Assembly (NCBI GenBank): GCA_001898415.1
Contig: MKTU01000055.1
Span: forward strand, 1 to 64,000
Direction: 5' to 3'
Origin: Rhodanobacter sp. 67-28
GTDB taxonomy: Bacteria; Pseudomonadota; Gammaproteobacteria; Xanthomonadales; Rhodanobacteraceae
Length of the DNA: 64,000 bases
Positions 17,793 to 29,253 of the stretch are shown here, one piece after another. The notes below the pieces were generated by a model. It ran no database searches, was not told the origin of the DNA, and worked only from the letters and a program-made list of their open reading frames with translations. Position 1 is the stretch's first letter, and the number at the start of each line of letters is the position of its first letter. The position numbers and the translations under genes are program-made.

Positions 17793-19580
17793 ATGACGAT
17801 CGATCTGGGCCTGATGCTCGCCGGCATGCTGATGATCGGGTTTCTCGCGCAGTGGCTGGCGTGGCGGGTGAGGCTGCCGGCGATCCTGTTCCTGCTGCTG
17901 GCCGGCATCGCGCTCGGGCCGGCCACCGGGGTGCTCGATCCGGACAAGCTGCTGGGCGATCTCCTGTTTCCCACCGTGTCGCTGGCGGTGGCGCTGATCC
18001 TGTTCGAGGGCAGCCTGACCCTGCGTTTCCACGAACTGCCCGGCATCGGCAAGGCCGTGCGCGGGCTGGTCAGTTACGGCGCGGTGGCCTCGCTGCTGCT
18101 GCTGGCGCTGGCTGCTCATCTGGTCGCCGGGTTGGCCTGGCCGATCGCGCTGCTGTTCGGTGCGCTGGGCTGCGTCACCGGCCCGACCGTGATCGCGCCG
18201 ATGCTGCGCACGCTGCGACCGAACGCGCGCATCGCCAACACGCTGCGCTGGGAAGGCATCGTGATCGATCCGCTGGGCGCGCTGTTCGCAGTGCTGATCT
18301 ACGAGGCGATCGTGTCGCGGCAGGAAGGCCACACCATCGGCATCTTCCTGGCAACCATCGGTTGCGGCGTGGGGATCGGCGCCTTGGCTGCCTGGCTGAT
18401 GGCGTTCTTCCTGCGCCGCCAGCTGATCCCCGAATACCTGCAGAACTATGCGGTGCTGGCCGCGGTGCTGTTCGCCTTCAGCATCTCCAACACGCTGACC
18501 CACGAGTCGGGGCTGCTGGCGGTGACGATCATGGGCATTGCGCTGGGCAACCTGCGCGGGGTGCACATCGACGACATCCTCGATTTCAAGGAAAGCCTCA
18601 CCACGGTGCTGGTGTCGCTGCTGTTCATCCTGCTGGCGGCACGACTGCACTGGCCGCTGCCGGACGGCATGCTGGGCGCGGGCCTTGCGCTGTTCGTGAT
18701 TGCGCAGTTGCTGGTGCGGCCATTGACCGTGGCGCTCTCGAGTTTCGGCAGCGGCCTGAATTGGCGCGAGCGCGCACTGATCGGCTGGGTGGCGCCGCGC
18801 GGCATCGTGGCGGCGTCGGTTTCCGCGCTGTTCGCGTTGCGCCTGGATCAGCTCGGCGTGGCCGGCGCCGAGGCGCTGGTGCCGCTGGTGTTCACCCTCA
18901 TCATCGGCACGGTGATCCTGCAGAGCGCCACCGCGCGGCCGCTGGCGATCTGGCTGAAAGTGGCCGAGCCGGAGCCGCGCGGCGTGCTGATCTTCGGCTC
19001 GGACCACGTGGCGCGCGCGATCGCCCAGTCGCTGCACGACGCCGGCTTCCGCGTGATGCTGGCCGACGACGACTGGGATGGCATCCGGCTGGCGCGCATG
19101 GACGGGTTGACCACGTTCTTCGGCAACCCGGCCTCGCCGCATGCGGAACGCCATCTCGATCTGACCGGCATCGGCCGGCTGCTCGCGGTGTCCACCCATC
19201 GCGAGCGCAATTCGCTCGCCTGCGTGCGCTACCGCCAGGAATTCGGCCGCGACAAGGTGTATCGCCTGCGCAACCTCACCCCACGCGAGAACACCGACCG
19301 CGCCGCGCTCGCCGGCAGCCTGCTGGCGCCGCCGCTGTTCGACGAGGAGATGACCCACGGCCGCTTCGCGCAGATGCTGGACGAAGGCTGGCGGATCAAG
19401 TCGACCAAACTCACCGCTACCTTCGACTGGCCGCAATTCGTCGAACAGTACGGTTCCGGCACGGTGCTGATGTTCGGCGTGGAGGAAAAAGGCGCCTTGC
19501 GGGTGGCCTCGACCAAGCGCGAACTGGAGCCGAAGCCGGGCTGGACCGTGATCGCGCTTGTACCGGCGAGCGAGAAGTGA
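17793..19580 (+). CDS. CPA-family cation:proton antiporter with C-terminal RCK-like domain
   Basis: This 595-residue inner-membrane protein exchanges Na+ or K+ for H+. About 12 transmembrane segments occupy residues 1-395. The transport core shows GCVTGPTVIAPML and WEGIVIDPLGA with the ion-binding Asp, plus the conserved GWVAPRGIVAASVSALF helix. The cytosolic C-terminus begins RGVLIFGSDHVARAIAQSL (about 405), a Rossmann-like TrkA-N/RCK nucleotide-binding domain that usually gates K+ efflux systems. The start is ATG 17793. The stop codon lies inside the following repeat element. Ion specificity is not readable from sequence. Confidence 0.9.
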   Translation: MTIDLGLMLAGMLMIGFLAQWLAWRVRLPAILFLLLAGIALGPATGVLDPDKLLGDLLFPTVSLAVALILFEGSLTLRFHELPGIGKAVRGLVSYGAVASLLLLALAAHLVAGLAWPIALLFGALGCVTGPTVIAPMLRTLRPNARIANTLRWEGIVIDPLGALFAVLIYEAIVSRQEGHTIGIFLATIGCGVGIGALAAWLMAFFLRRQLIPEYLQNYAVLAAVLFAFSISNTLTHESGLLAVTIMGIALGNLRGVHIDDILDFKESLTTVLVSLLFILLAARLHWPLPDGMLGAGLALFVIAQLLVRPLTVALSSFGSGLNWRERALIGWVAPRGIVAASVSALFALRLDQLGVAGAEALVPLVFTLIIGTVILQSATARPLAIWLKVAEPEPRGVLIFGSDHVARAIAQSLHDAGFRVMLADDDWDGIRLARMDGLTTFFGNPASPHAERHLDLTGIGRLLAVSTHRERNSLACVRYRQEFGRDKVYRLRNLTPRENTDRAALAGSLLAPPLFDEEMTHGRFAQMLDEGWRIKSTKLTATFDWPQFVEQYGSGTVLMFGVEEKGALRVASTKRELEPKPGWTVIALVPASEK

Positions 19581-19668
19581 GTGAAGAGGAGTGAGGAGTG
19601 AGAAAAAGCGAGAGCATTCCGCGCCCTTGCTCTCTCTCACTCCGCACTCCTCATTCCTCACTTCTCGC
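19570..19668. repeat. GAGTGAG-type long inverted repeat, copy B
   Basis: The left arm starts GCGAGAAGTGAGTGAAGAGG and the right arm ends in the complementary CTCATTCCTCACTTCTCGC. It overlaps the antiporter 3' end, so its GAGAAGTGA supplies the last two codons and the stop, and it ends 4 bp before the aceA stop. It sits between convergent genes. Confidence 0.8.
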
Positions 19669-19672
19669 CTTC

Positions 19673-20968
<1,296 letters not shown>

Positions 20969-20991
20969 GGCATGGCTCCGGTGGTGTTGAG

Positions 20992-21103
20992 CCCCTCTCC
21001 CTGCGGGAGAGGGGTTGGGGAGAGGGTTCGGACGGAGCGTGTCAGCACACTCCGCCGCGCCCCCTCATCCGCCCTTCGGGCACCTTCTCCCGGAGGGAGA
21101 AGG
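20992..21103. repeat. CCCTCTCCC hairpins between aceB and aceA
   Basis: Two short-loop hairpins occur here: a 10 bp stem CCCCTCTCCC/GGGAGAGGGG at 20992-21014 and a 9 bp stem CCTTCTCCC/GGGAGAAGG at 21083-21103, with an imperfect CGGAG/CTCCG hairpin between them. A related element lies at 61507-61527. Confidence 0.75.
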
Positions 21104-21110
21104 GAGAAAA

Positions 21111-22703
<1,593 letters not shown>

Positions 22704-22754
22704 CGTTTCGCTCCGCGTCGTGGGTGACTCGAAGCTAGGCCGGCAAATGTCTGT

Positions 22755-22785
22755 TTGACAAAGTGAATGTTTCAATCATTACTAT
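22755..22785 (+). promoter_or_regulatory. Candidate promoter in the aceB/LysR divergent gap
   Basis: TTGACA at 22755-22760 and TACTAT at 22780-22785 are 19 bp apart on the plus strand, in an unusually AT-rich gap (22704-22826). It could drive the LysR gene; the spacing is 2 bp wider than ideal. Confidence 0.4.
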
Positions 22786-22826
22786 GAGCAACATCAATAT
22801 CTGACACAACTTGCTGAAATGACTTG

Positions 22827-23867
22827 ATGAAAACTCCCGGCGTTCCGCTGAAGCAGCCGAAAAAATCGTCTCGCAGCGCAGCAAAAAGACGTACCCCCGG
22901 CGAACGCGCCGAGGAGGCTGGCGGCCGTTTCTACTACAAGGGCAACCGCCACAAGCAACTGCGCGCCTTCGTCAGCGTGGTGAAACTGGGTACGCTGACC
23001 CGCGCCGCCGAAGCGTTGTACGTGTCGCAACCCACCATCAGCCTGCAGTTGCAGGCGCTGGAACGCGAGCTCGGCGCCACCCTGCTTGAGCGCCGCCGCC
23101 GGCGCATCAATCTCACCGACGCGGGCGAGGCGCTGTACGAGCTGGCGCGCCCGCTGGTGGAAGGCTGGGACACGCTGGATCGCGATTTCCAGGCGAAGGC
23201 GAAGGGTCTGCAGGCCGGCCGGCTGGTGATCGCCGCCGGCACCTCCACCATCCAGTACCTGCTGCCGGAACTGGTGCGCCGCTATCGCGAACGCTTCCCG
23301 GCAGTGCAACTGCAGTTGGCCAACGTGACCGGCAAGGACGGCATGGCCATGCTGCGTGCCGACGAGGCGGATTTCGCGGTCGGCTCGATGCTGGACGTGC
23401 CCAACGACATCGCCTGGGCGCCGGTGCAGCACTACGACCCGATGCTGATCATGCCGCCCGACCACCCGCTGGCGACGAAGGACAAGATCACCCTGGAGGA
23501 TCTTTCACCCTACGGACTGATCCTGCCGCCGCAGCGCCTCTCCACCTATCGACTGGTCGACCTGGTGTTCCAACAGCGGCAGGTGCCCTATCACGTCGCG
23601 ATCGAGGTCGGCGGCTGGGACGTGATCAAGGAATACGTGGCGATGGGCATGGGCATCTCCATCGTCACCGGCATCTGCATCACCGACGCCGACCGCGGGC
23701 GCCTGGCCGTGCGCAACATGAAGCAGTTCTTTCCCCAGCGCAGCTACGGCGTGGTGATGCGCAAGGGCAAGTTCCTCAGCGCCGAGGCACGCGCCTTCAT
23801 CGACCTGATTCGCCCCGGGCTGCTGACGCATCGCGAACACGATGATCCGGGGCATTCGCAGCGGTGA
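22827..23867 (+). CDS. LysR regulator with basic N-terminal extension, next to aceB
   Basis: This 346-residue LysR protein of CysB-like flavour has its helix-turn-helix at about 44-100 (LTRAAEALYVSQPTISLQLQ), preceded by an unusual Lys/Arg/Ser-rich extension of about 40 residues. The effector domain covers about 130-325. The start ATG 22827 directly follows a TTG; the ribosome binding site is weak, and a later start near the HTH cannot be excluded. Its position suggests control of the glyoxylate shunt, replacing IclR of enterics. That is inference from divergent layout. Confidence 0.88.
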   Translation: MKTPGVPLKQPKKSSRSAAKRRTPGERAEEAGGRFYYKGNRHKQLRAFVSVVKLGTLTRAAEALYVSQPTISLQLQALERELGATLLERRRRRINLTDAGEALYELARPLVEGWDTLDRDFQAKAKGLQAGRLVIAAGTSTIQYLLPELVRRYRERFPAVQLQLANVTGKDGMAMLRADEADFAVGSMLDVPNDIAWAPVQHYDPMLIMPPDHPLATKDKITLEDLSPYGLILPPQRLSTYRLVDLVFQQRQVPYHVAIEVGGWDVIKEYVAMGMGISIVTGICITDADRGRLAVRNMKQFFPQRSYGVVMRKGKFLSAEARAFIDLIRPGLLTHREHDDPGHSQR

Positions 23868-23910
23868 TGCCCGAGGCCGCTCTGCGAACCTCGCCTCTGC
23901 GCGCGGGATT

Positions 23911-24507
23911 TCAGACGTCGCGATGCTTGCCCTTGAACGGCGCGTACCACTCGCGCAGGCGCTGCATGGTTGCGCCCATGTCGGTGCCGGCATCGAACAG
24001 TGGGCCGAGCTGGATGGTCCTGTCGGGGTAATGGAACGCGACCGGGAAGATCGGCACGCCGGCATCGTGGGCGATGTGCCAGAAGCCGCTCTTCCAGCGC
24101 GTCACCGGTTTGCGCGTGCCTTCGGGGGCGATGCCCAGCCACAGTTTCTCGCGCTGGCGGAACTGGTCGATCATCTGTTCGACCACGCCCTTGGCCGCGC
24201 TGCGGTCGATGGGAACGCCGCCGAGCCGACGCAGCAGCCCGCCCAGCGGGCCGCGAAACAATTCCTGTTTGCCCATGAAGTGCACGTCGGCGCCGATCGC
24301 CACCTTGATCAGCAGCCCCCACACCCCGTCCCACCACGAGGAGTGCGGGGCGGCGATCAGCACCAGTTTGGGGACGTCGGGAAATTCGCCGGTGAGACTC
24401 CAGCCGCACAGGCGCAACACGCCGCGGCAGATGCGTCGTTGCCAACCGTCGCGCAGCTTCGGCATGCGGGCGGGCAACTGGGCTGGAGTGAAGACGCGAC
24501 GCTTCAT
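23911..24507 (-). CDS. PlsC-like 1-acylglycerol-3-phosphate acyltransferase family protein
   Basis: This 198-residue member of the LPLAT superfamily has the catalytic HX4D motif as HSSWWD (about residue 55), the FMGKQELFRGPLGG block and APEGTR. It lacks a clear transmembrane helix and is shorter than PlsC, resembling small acyltransferases annotated as family proteins. It probably transfers an acyl chain to a lysolipid or glycerophosphate; the substrate is unknown. Its ATG overlaps the arfB stop by 4 nt (ATGA), so it is translated from the arfB message. Confidence 0.85.
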   Translation of the reverse strand: MKRRVFTPAQLPARMPKLRDGWQRRICRGVLRLCGWSLTGEFPDVPKLVLIAAPHSSWWDGVWGLLIKVAIGADVHFMGKQELFRGPLGGLLRRLGGVPIDRSAAKGVVEQMIDQFRQREKLWLGIAPEGTRKPVTRWKSGFWHIAHDAGVPIFPVAFHYPDRTIQLGPLFDAGTDMGATMQRLREWYAPFKGKHRDV

Positions 24508-24926
24508 TCGAACTCCGGTTTGCGCGAACGGGTCTGCTTGATCCTGCCGCGCTGCTGTTTGCCGGCCAGGCGGCGTTCCTTCGAGGCGCGGGTCGGTTTG
24601 GTGGCGACGCGTTTCTTCGGCGGCAGCAGCACGCCGCGAATCAGTTCGGCCAGCCGCTCGCGCACGTCGTCGCGATTGCGCGCCTGGTCGCGAAAGCGCC
24701 GGCCCTGGATCACCAGCATCCCTTCGGCGGTAAGCCGGCGGTCGCGCCGGGCCAGCAGCCGCGTGCGCACCTCCTCCGGCAGCGACGGCGAGCCCGCCAC
24801 GTCGAAGCGCAATTCCACCGCGCTCTCGGTGCGATTCACATGCTGACCGCCCGGGCCGTCGGCGCGCAGGAAGCGCTCGATCAGTTCGGACTCGGGCAGA
24901 GCGAGGGTGCGGCTGATGGTCAGCAT
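24504..24926 (-). CDS. arfB: Alternative ribosome-rescue factor / peptidyl-tRNA hydrolase ArfB
   Basis: ArfB (YaeJ) hydrolyses peptidyl-tRNA on stalled ribosomes that lack a stop codon. The 140 residues contain the release-factor GGQ loop (GPGGQHVNRTES, about residue 25) and the basic C-terminal tail (KQQRGRIKQTRSRK) that enters the mRNA channel. The ATG at 24926 has no evident Shine-Dalgarno sequence. It is followed by the PlsC-like gene with a 4 nt overlap. A long inverted repeat lies upstream. Confidence 0.92.
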   Translation of the reverse strand: MLTISRTLALPESELIERFLRADGPGGQHVNRTESAVELRFDVAGSPSLPEEVRTRLLARRDRRLTAEGMLVIQGRRFRDQARNRDDVRERLAELIRGVLLPPKKRVATKPTRASKERRLAGKQQRGRIKQTRSRKPEFE

Positions 24927-24953
24927 GGGGGGAAGTTTAGGGGAGAAGCGAGA

Positions 24954-25041
24954 AGTGAGTGGAGAGGAGTGAGGAGTGAGAGAGAGCGAAGGCAAGCCGT
25001 ACCCCGGCTCTTCTCTCACTCCTCACTCCTCTCCACTCACT
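24954..25041. repeat. GAGTGAG-type long inverted repeat, copy C
   Basis: This is the most regular copy, with arms GTGAGTGGAGAGGAGTGAGG and the complement CCTCACTCCTCTCCACTCAC. Its right end (25037-25041) overlaps the stop codon of the pseudouridine synthase gene. Confidence 0.85.
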
Positions 25042-25738
25042 CCTGCTTCAAGCCCCAGCCGAACTGCGCCAGCAATCGCGCGAATGCCTCGTCCAGCGGC
25101 GCCTCCAGTTGCATCGGCGCGCCACTCACCGGATGCGCGAACGAAAGCCGCCACGCGTGCAGCAGCATCCGGTGGCAGGCAAAGTGCTGCTTGTAGAGGC
25201 GGTTGTGGTCGCCGCGGCCGTGCTGGCAGTCGCCGATCACCGGGTGATGGATGTGCGCCAGGTGCTTGCGGATCTGGCGGAAGCGGCCGCTCTCAGGCTC
25301 CGCCAGCAGCAGGGCGTAGCGTTGTTGCGGGTAGCGGCCGAGTGCGATCGGAAGCTCGATCGTGGCCAGGCGCCGGTAGCGCGTGCGCGCTTCGCGGCGC
25401 GGGCCGGTTTCGCGCGAGCCGGGCAGGGGATAGTCGATCACACCTTCGGCCGGCTCCGGCCAGCCGCGCACCACCACCAGGTATTGCTTGTGCACCGTGC
25501 GCTGCATGAACTGCTCGCCAAGCGCGGCGGCGACCTCCTTGCTGCGCGCCACCAGCAGCACGCCGCTGGTGGCGCGGTCGAGCCGGTGCGCCAGGTACAC
25601 GTTGCCGCCGACCTGCTCGCGCAGCAGGTCGATCAGGAACGCGTCGGCGGGCCCCACGAACGTCGAGCGATGCACGGCCAGGTTCGCGGGCTTGTTCACC
25701 GCGATCAGCGCGTCGTCCTGGTAGAGGATGTCGATCAT
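25037..25738 (-). CDS. truC: RluA-family tRNA pseudouridine synthase, TruC-like
   Basis: This 233-residue enzyme isomerises a uridine in RNA. It lacks an S4 domain and has the catalytic motif HRLDRATSGVLL (Asp near residue 54), FRQIRKHLAHI and a C-terminal LLHAWRLSFAHP. Length and the missing S4 domain match TruC, which acts at U65 of tRNA(Ile1) and tRNA(Asp), better than RluC or RluD. Assignment within the RluA family is by pattern only. The start is ATG 25738 with GGAAG upstream; the stop lies in the GAGTGAG repeat. Confidence 0.82.
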   Translation of the reverse strand: MIDILYQDDALIAVNKPANLAVHRSTFVGPADAFLIDLLREQVGGNVYLAHRLDRATSGVLLVARSKEVAAALGEQFMQRTVHKQYLVVVRGWPEPAEGVIDYPLPGSRETGPRREARTRYRRLATIELPIALGRYPQQRYALLLAEPESGRFRQIRKHLAHIHHPVIGDCQHGRGDHNRLYKQHFACHRMLLHAWRLSFAHPVSGAPMQLEAPLDEAFARLLAQFGWGLKQE

Positions 25739-25770
25739 GCGTTCGAGCTTCCGCGCTCTGGTTGTTCGTG

Positions 25771-25832
25771 GGAGCCCGCTCGCGGGCGATGCTGCGGGTG
25801 CCCGTGAAAAGCATCGCCCGCGAGCGGGCTCC
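25771..25832. repeat. REP-like inverted repeat, copy 2
   Basis: Perfect 23 bp arms (25771-25793 and 25810-25832) share the GGAGCCCGCTCGCGGGCGAT core of the element at 1786-1864. It sits between the ubiB stop (25840) and the truC-like gene start, on the transcript end side of ubiB. Confidence 0.85.
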
Positions 25833-25839
25833 TGCACGG

Positions 25840-27489
25840 TCAACGCGAGCGCGGCCAGCCGATGGCGAAGGAGAGGAAACCGGCGATACCGGCGCCCAGC
25901 GGCGGCCAGATGCCGTGTTGCGGGGCCAGCGTCCACAGCAGCGCGGCGCCGATCAGCAGTGCGCTGCCGAGCAGGCTGCAGGCCAGCGTCCTGTGCTGGC
26001 GACGGGCATTCTCCTGCGCCAGTTTGAGGGCCAGCGGATCGGCTGGCTCACGCCGCTCGCCGCGGCCGATCTGACGCAGCGCATCACGTACCAGGTCGGG
26101 AAACTCCGGCGCGTGGTGCAGCCATTCGGGTACCCGTTTGCGCACGTCGCGCAGGGTGCGCAGCGGGCTGTAGCGCTGGCGCAGGATCCGCTTGAGCACC
26201 GGATGCGCGACTGCCCAGATGTCGATCTCCGGATCGAGCATGCGGCCGACGCCCTCGATGTTGAGCAGGGTCTTCTGCAGCAGGATCAGCTGCGGCTGCA
26301 GGGTCAGCTCGAAGCGGCGCGCGGTCTGGAACAGCTTGACCACCAGCTCGGCCAGTGAAATCTGCGACAGCGGGCGGGTGAAATACGGCTCGCATACGGT
26401 GCGCACGGCGGCTTCCAGTTCGTCCAGCCGCACGTCGGCGGGCATCCAGCCGGCGGCCACGTGCAGTTGCGCGATGCGTGCGTAGTCGCGTTCGAACAGT
26501 GCGATGAAGTTCTGCGCCAGCCAGTACTGGTCGGCCTCGGGCAGCGAGCCCATGATGCCGAAGTCCAGCGCGATGAAGCGCGGCTCGTCCAGGCGCGACG
26601 GGTCCACCCAGATGTTGCCGGGGTGGGCGTCGGCGTGGAAGAAATTGTCGCGGAACACCTGCTCGTAGAACACCCGCACGCCCTTGGCGGCCAGTGCCTT
26701 GCGGTCGAGCCCGGCGGCGTCGATCGCGGCGATGTCGTCGCTGCTGATGCCGTGCACGCGCTCCAGCGTCAGCACGCGCGAGGCGGTCAGTTCCCAGTGC
26801 ACCGCCGGCACGTACAGGTCCACGCCGCTGGCGAAGTTGCGCTTGAGCAGGCTGGCGCTGGCGCCTTCGCGCTGCAGGTCGAGTTCGTTCTCCAGCATCT
26901 TCTCGACTTCGGCGACGACGTCGAGCGGGCGGATCTTGTCGGCATTCGGGTGCCAGCGCTGGGCCAGTTCGCCGAGCGAGCGCAGCAGCTTCACGTCGCG
27001 GGAGATCTGCGCGTCGATGCCCGGCCGCAGCACCTTCACCACCACCTCGCGGCCGTCGGCCAGGGTGGCGGCATGCACCTGGGCGATCGAGGCCGAGGCC
27101 AGCGGCGTCTCGTCGAATTGGGCGTATAGACGTCCAACCGGGAGTTTCAGCTCGCGCTCGACGATGGCGCGCGCCTCGCTGCCGGGGAACGGCGCCACCT
27201 GGTCCTGCAGCAGCGACAGTTCGTCGGCAATGTCGGCGGGCACCAGGTCGCGGCGGGTCGACAGCACCTGGCCGGCCTTGACGAAAATCGGCCCCAGCTC
27301 GGTCAGCGCCCGGCGCAGGCGTTCGCCGCGCGAGAGGCTGGCCACGTTGGCGCGCGGTCGCGCCAGCAGCGGGCGCAGCAGTTTCAGCGGGCGGAACAGG
27401 TGCGCGGCGTCGACCAGTTCATCCAGCCGCCATGCCAGCAGCACCGAGGCCACTCGCAGCAGGCGCGGCACCACGCGCAGCGGCGTCAC
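25840..27489 (-). CDS. ubiB: Ubiquinone biosynthesis protein UbiB (ABC1/ADCK kinase-like ATPase)
   Basis: UbiB is an inner-membrane atypical kinase-fold ATPase required for ubiquinone production. The protein has 549 residues (E. coli 546). The family KxGQ motif is FVKAGQ (near 75), the Ala-rich nucleotide loop is [13 protein letters not shown], the catalytic-loop equivalent is [12 protein letters not shown], and the metal-binding motif is ALDFGIMG. Two C-terminal transmembrane helices (about 500-545) anchor it. It starts at GTG 27489, overlapping the ubiJ stop by 4 nt (GTGA), which implies coupling with ubiJ. Confidence 0.95.
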   Translation of the reverse strand: MTPLRVVPRLLRVASVLLAWRLDELVDAAHLFRPLKLLRPLLARPRANVASLSRGERLRRALTELGPIFVKAGQVLSTRRDLVPADIADELSLLQDQVAPFPGSEARAIVERELKLPVGRLYAQFDETPLASASIAQVHAATLADGREVVVKVLRPGIDAQISRDVKLLRSLGELAQRWHPNADKIRPLDVVAEVEKMLENELDLQREGASASLLKRNFASGVDLYVPAVHWELTASRVLTLERVHGISSDDIAAIDAAGLDRKALAAKGVRVFYEQVFRDNFFHADAHPGNIWVDPSRLDEPRFIALDFGIMGSLPEADQYWLAQNFIALFERDYARIAQLHVAAGWMPADVRLDELEAAVRTVCEPYFTRPLSQISLAELVVKLFQTARRFELTLQPQLILLQKTLLNIEGVGRMLDPEIDIWAVAHPVLKRILRQRYSPLRTLRDVRKRVPEWLHHAPEFPDLVRDALRQIGRGERREPADPLALKLAQENARRQHRTLACSLLGSALLIGAALLWTLAPQHGIWPPLGAGIAGFLSFAIGWPRSR

Positions 27490-28136
27490 GCGGTGTCGCC
27501 CTGCAGTTGCCGCGCCAGCCGCTGCACGCGTGCGGCCAGTCGTTCGCTGTGTTCGCGCAAACTGTCCACTTCGTCGAGAAAGGTGTCGACTTCGCCAGGC
27601 GCCAGGGCCACGCGGGTTTCGTCGCGCACCCAGTCGGCGGCGTCTTCGACGAGATGGGCGCCACTTTCGCGGGCATGCGCCAGGCCCTTGCGCACGGCCC
27701 TGGCCAACGGCACGCCGAGCACGTCGCCGAAACTGCGCGCGAAGGCCTCCTCGAAATCCGGCGCGAACTTGCCGGCCAGCTTTTCCAGGCGGCGCGCCAG
27801 TTCGGCATCGCCGGCGATCTCCACCTTGCCCGGCGCGATGCCGTCGTCGTCGCGGCGCAGCAGCATCGCCAGCAGGCTGCCCGGCGTCGCGGCCACCTTC
27901 AGCTGGCTGTCGTCGCGCGGCGGGCCGACTTTCAGGTGCGCCTGATCGACCGTGATGGCCAGCGCCAACTCCGGCCCGCGCAGATGCAACTGCACGCTGC
28001 GACCGTTCAACGCGGCCAGCCGCTGCTGCGTGTCGGGATCGAGCGAGAGCGCGTGGTTCAGCGCGGTTTCCAGCGCTCGCCCGGCGAGCTTGCGCAGTGG
28101 TTGCGGCATCCAGGCGTTGGGGGTGGCGGCGTTCAT
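27486..28136 (-). CDS. ubiJ: Ubiquinone biosynthesis accessory factor UbiJ (SCP2 domain)
   Basis: UbiJ is a 216-residue lipid-binding protein that, with UbiK, scaffolds the soluble Ubi complex. The SCP2-like domain occupies about 20-115 ([19 protein letters not shown]). A helical tail to 216 ends in a coiled coil ([20 protein letters not shown]). It forms a translationally coupled pair with ubiB; ubiE, often the first gene of this operon in enterics, is elsewhere in this window (60.7 kb). The start is ATG 28136. Confidence 0.9.
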   Translation of the reverse strand: MNAATPNAWMPQPLRKLAGRALETALNHALSLDPDTQQRLAALNGRSVQLHLRGPELALAITVDQAHLKVGPPRDDSQLKVAATPGSLLAMLLRRDDDGIAPGKVEIAGDAELARRLEKLAGKFAPDFEEAFARSFGDVLGVPLARAVRKGLAHARESGAHLVEDAADWVRDETRVALAPGEVDTFLDEVDSLREHSERLAARVQRLARQLQGDTA

Positions 28137-28190
28137 CCGCCGATTGTAGCGGGGCGGCGCCTCGGGCAGCGCTTGGGCGCTGCCGGGGAT

Positions 28191-28285
28191 CGGGAATAGG
28201 GAATCGGAAGAGCGTTCTTTCTCTGGTTTGAAGAGGCCGCGGACGGTGCCGCTTTTGCCCGTGCCTTTCCGATTCCCTATTCCCG
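28191..28285. repeat. GGGAATAGGGAATCGG inverted repeat overlapping trmL
   Basis: Perfect 19 bp arms, CGGGAATAGGGAATCGGAA (28191-28209) and its complement (28267-28285), flank a 57 bp loop. The right arm runs into the 3' end of trmL and provides its last codons and its TAG stop. Confidence 0.85.
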
Positions 28286-28747
28286 GCTCTCACCAGCGAA
28301 ACCGATCTGGCGCCAGGCCTCGTAGACCGCCACGGCGACGGTGTTCGACAGGTTCAGGCTGCGGCTGTGCGGGCGCATCGGCAGGCGCAGGCGTTGTGTC
28401 GGCGGGATGGTGTCCAGCACTTCGTCCGGCAGGCCGGCGGTTTCGCAGCCGAACAGCAGCGCGTCGCCGTCGGCAAAACGCACGTCGACGTGGGGCACGC
28501 TGCCGCGCGTGGTGAAGGCGAACACGCGTGGCGCGCCGAGCGCGGCGAGGCAGGCGGACAGGTCCTCGTGCACCGCGACGCTGGCGTATTCGTGATAGTC
28601 CAGCCCGGCGCGGCGCAGGCGGGCGTCGTCGAGCTCGAAGCCCAGTGGACGCACCAGGTGCAGTGCCGCGCCGGTATTCGCGCAAAGACGGATCACGTTG
28701 CCGGTGTTGGGAGGGATCTCGGGGCGATGCAGGATGACATGGAGCAT
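28277..28747 (-). CDS. trmL: tRNA (cytidine/uridine-34-2'-O)-methyltransferase TrmL
   Basis: TrmL is a SPOUT-class enzyme that 2'-O-methylates the wobble base of certain leucine tRNAs. The 156 residues show [18 protein letters not shown] at the N-terminus, [11 protein letters not shown] in the knot, and [18 protein letters not shown] in the SAM-binding trefoil. It lies upstream of ubiJ on the same strand, with the inverted repeat between them. The last residues (GESRE) are encoded by that repeat. Confidence 0.94.
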   Translation of the reverse strand: MLHVILHRPEIPPNTGNVIRLCANTGAALHLVRPLGFELDDARLRRAGLDYHEYASVAVHEDLSACLAALGAPRVFAFTTRGSVPHVDVRFADGDALLFGCETAGLPDEVLDTIPPTQRLRLPMRPHSRSLNLSNTVAVAVYEAWRQIGFAGESRE

Positions 28748-28772
28748 CCACGCATTATCGCTTGCGCCATGC

Positions 28773-28982
28773 TCAGCTGGCCACGCGCGGGCAGACCACG
28801 CCGTCCGGCGGCAGCGCGCAGCTGCTCGGCGCGGCCAGCAGGATGGTGGCGATGCCGCCGTCGTGGGCGAGTTCGACCGGCGGCGTGGCGGTGGTGGTGG
28901 TCAGCATGGCGGCGAGGATGAGGCCGCACACCACGAGGCTGGCAATGAACAATCCGTGCAGCATGAAAGTCTCGAATTTCAC
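28773..28982 (-). CDS. Small membrane-anchored or exported protein
   Basis: This is a 69-residue protein starting at GTG 28982 with GGAG 8 nt upstream. A single hydrophobic helix ([20 protein letters not shown]) precedes a short tail with two cysteines ([12 protein letters not shown]). No family is recognised. It ends 25 bp before trmL on the same strand and may share its transcript. The gap upstream (28983-29253) is a divergent promoter region shared with the M16 protease. Confidence 0.55.
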   Translation of the reverse strand: MKFETFMLHGLFIASLVVCGLILAAMLTTTTATPPVELAHDGGIATILLAAPSSCALPPDGVVCPRVAS

Positions 28983-29253
28983 GGTTACATCTCCGATGCG
29001 TAAGTGAGCCCTGCAGCCCGATGAAAGCAATCCCTGTGCCACGCCTGGATATGCGGCCAACATACTGATTTTTCAAGGTTTGGATAACCGCCTCGACACC
29101 CCGGCCGTTGTCCGCGGACAGTCGTCCGGTGGCGTCCGGACAGCGGTGCCCCGCGCCACCGCACGGGCCGTCGACCGTGCCACAAGTCATTTGCGATGCC
29201 CGGGCGCGGCCGGGTAGCCTGCCCGGACCATTCGCGAAAACAGGAGGTTCACC

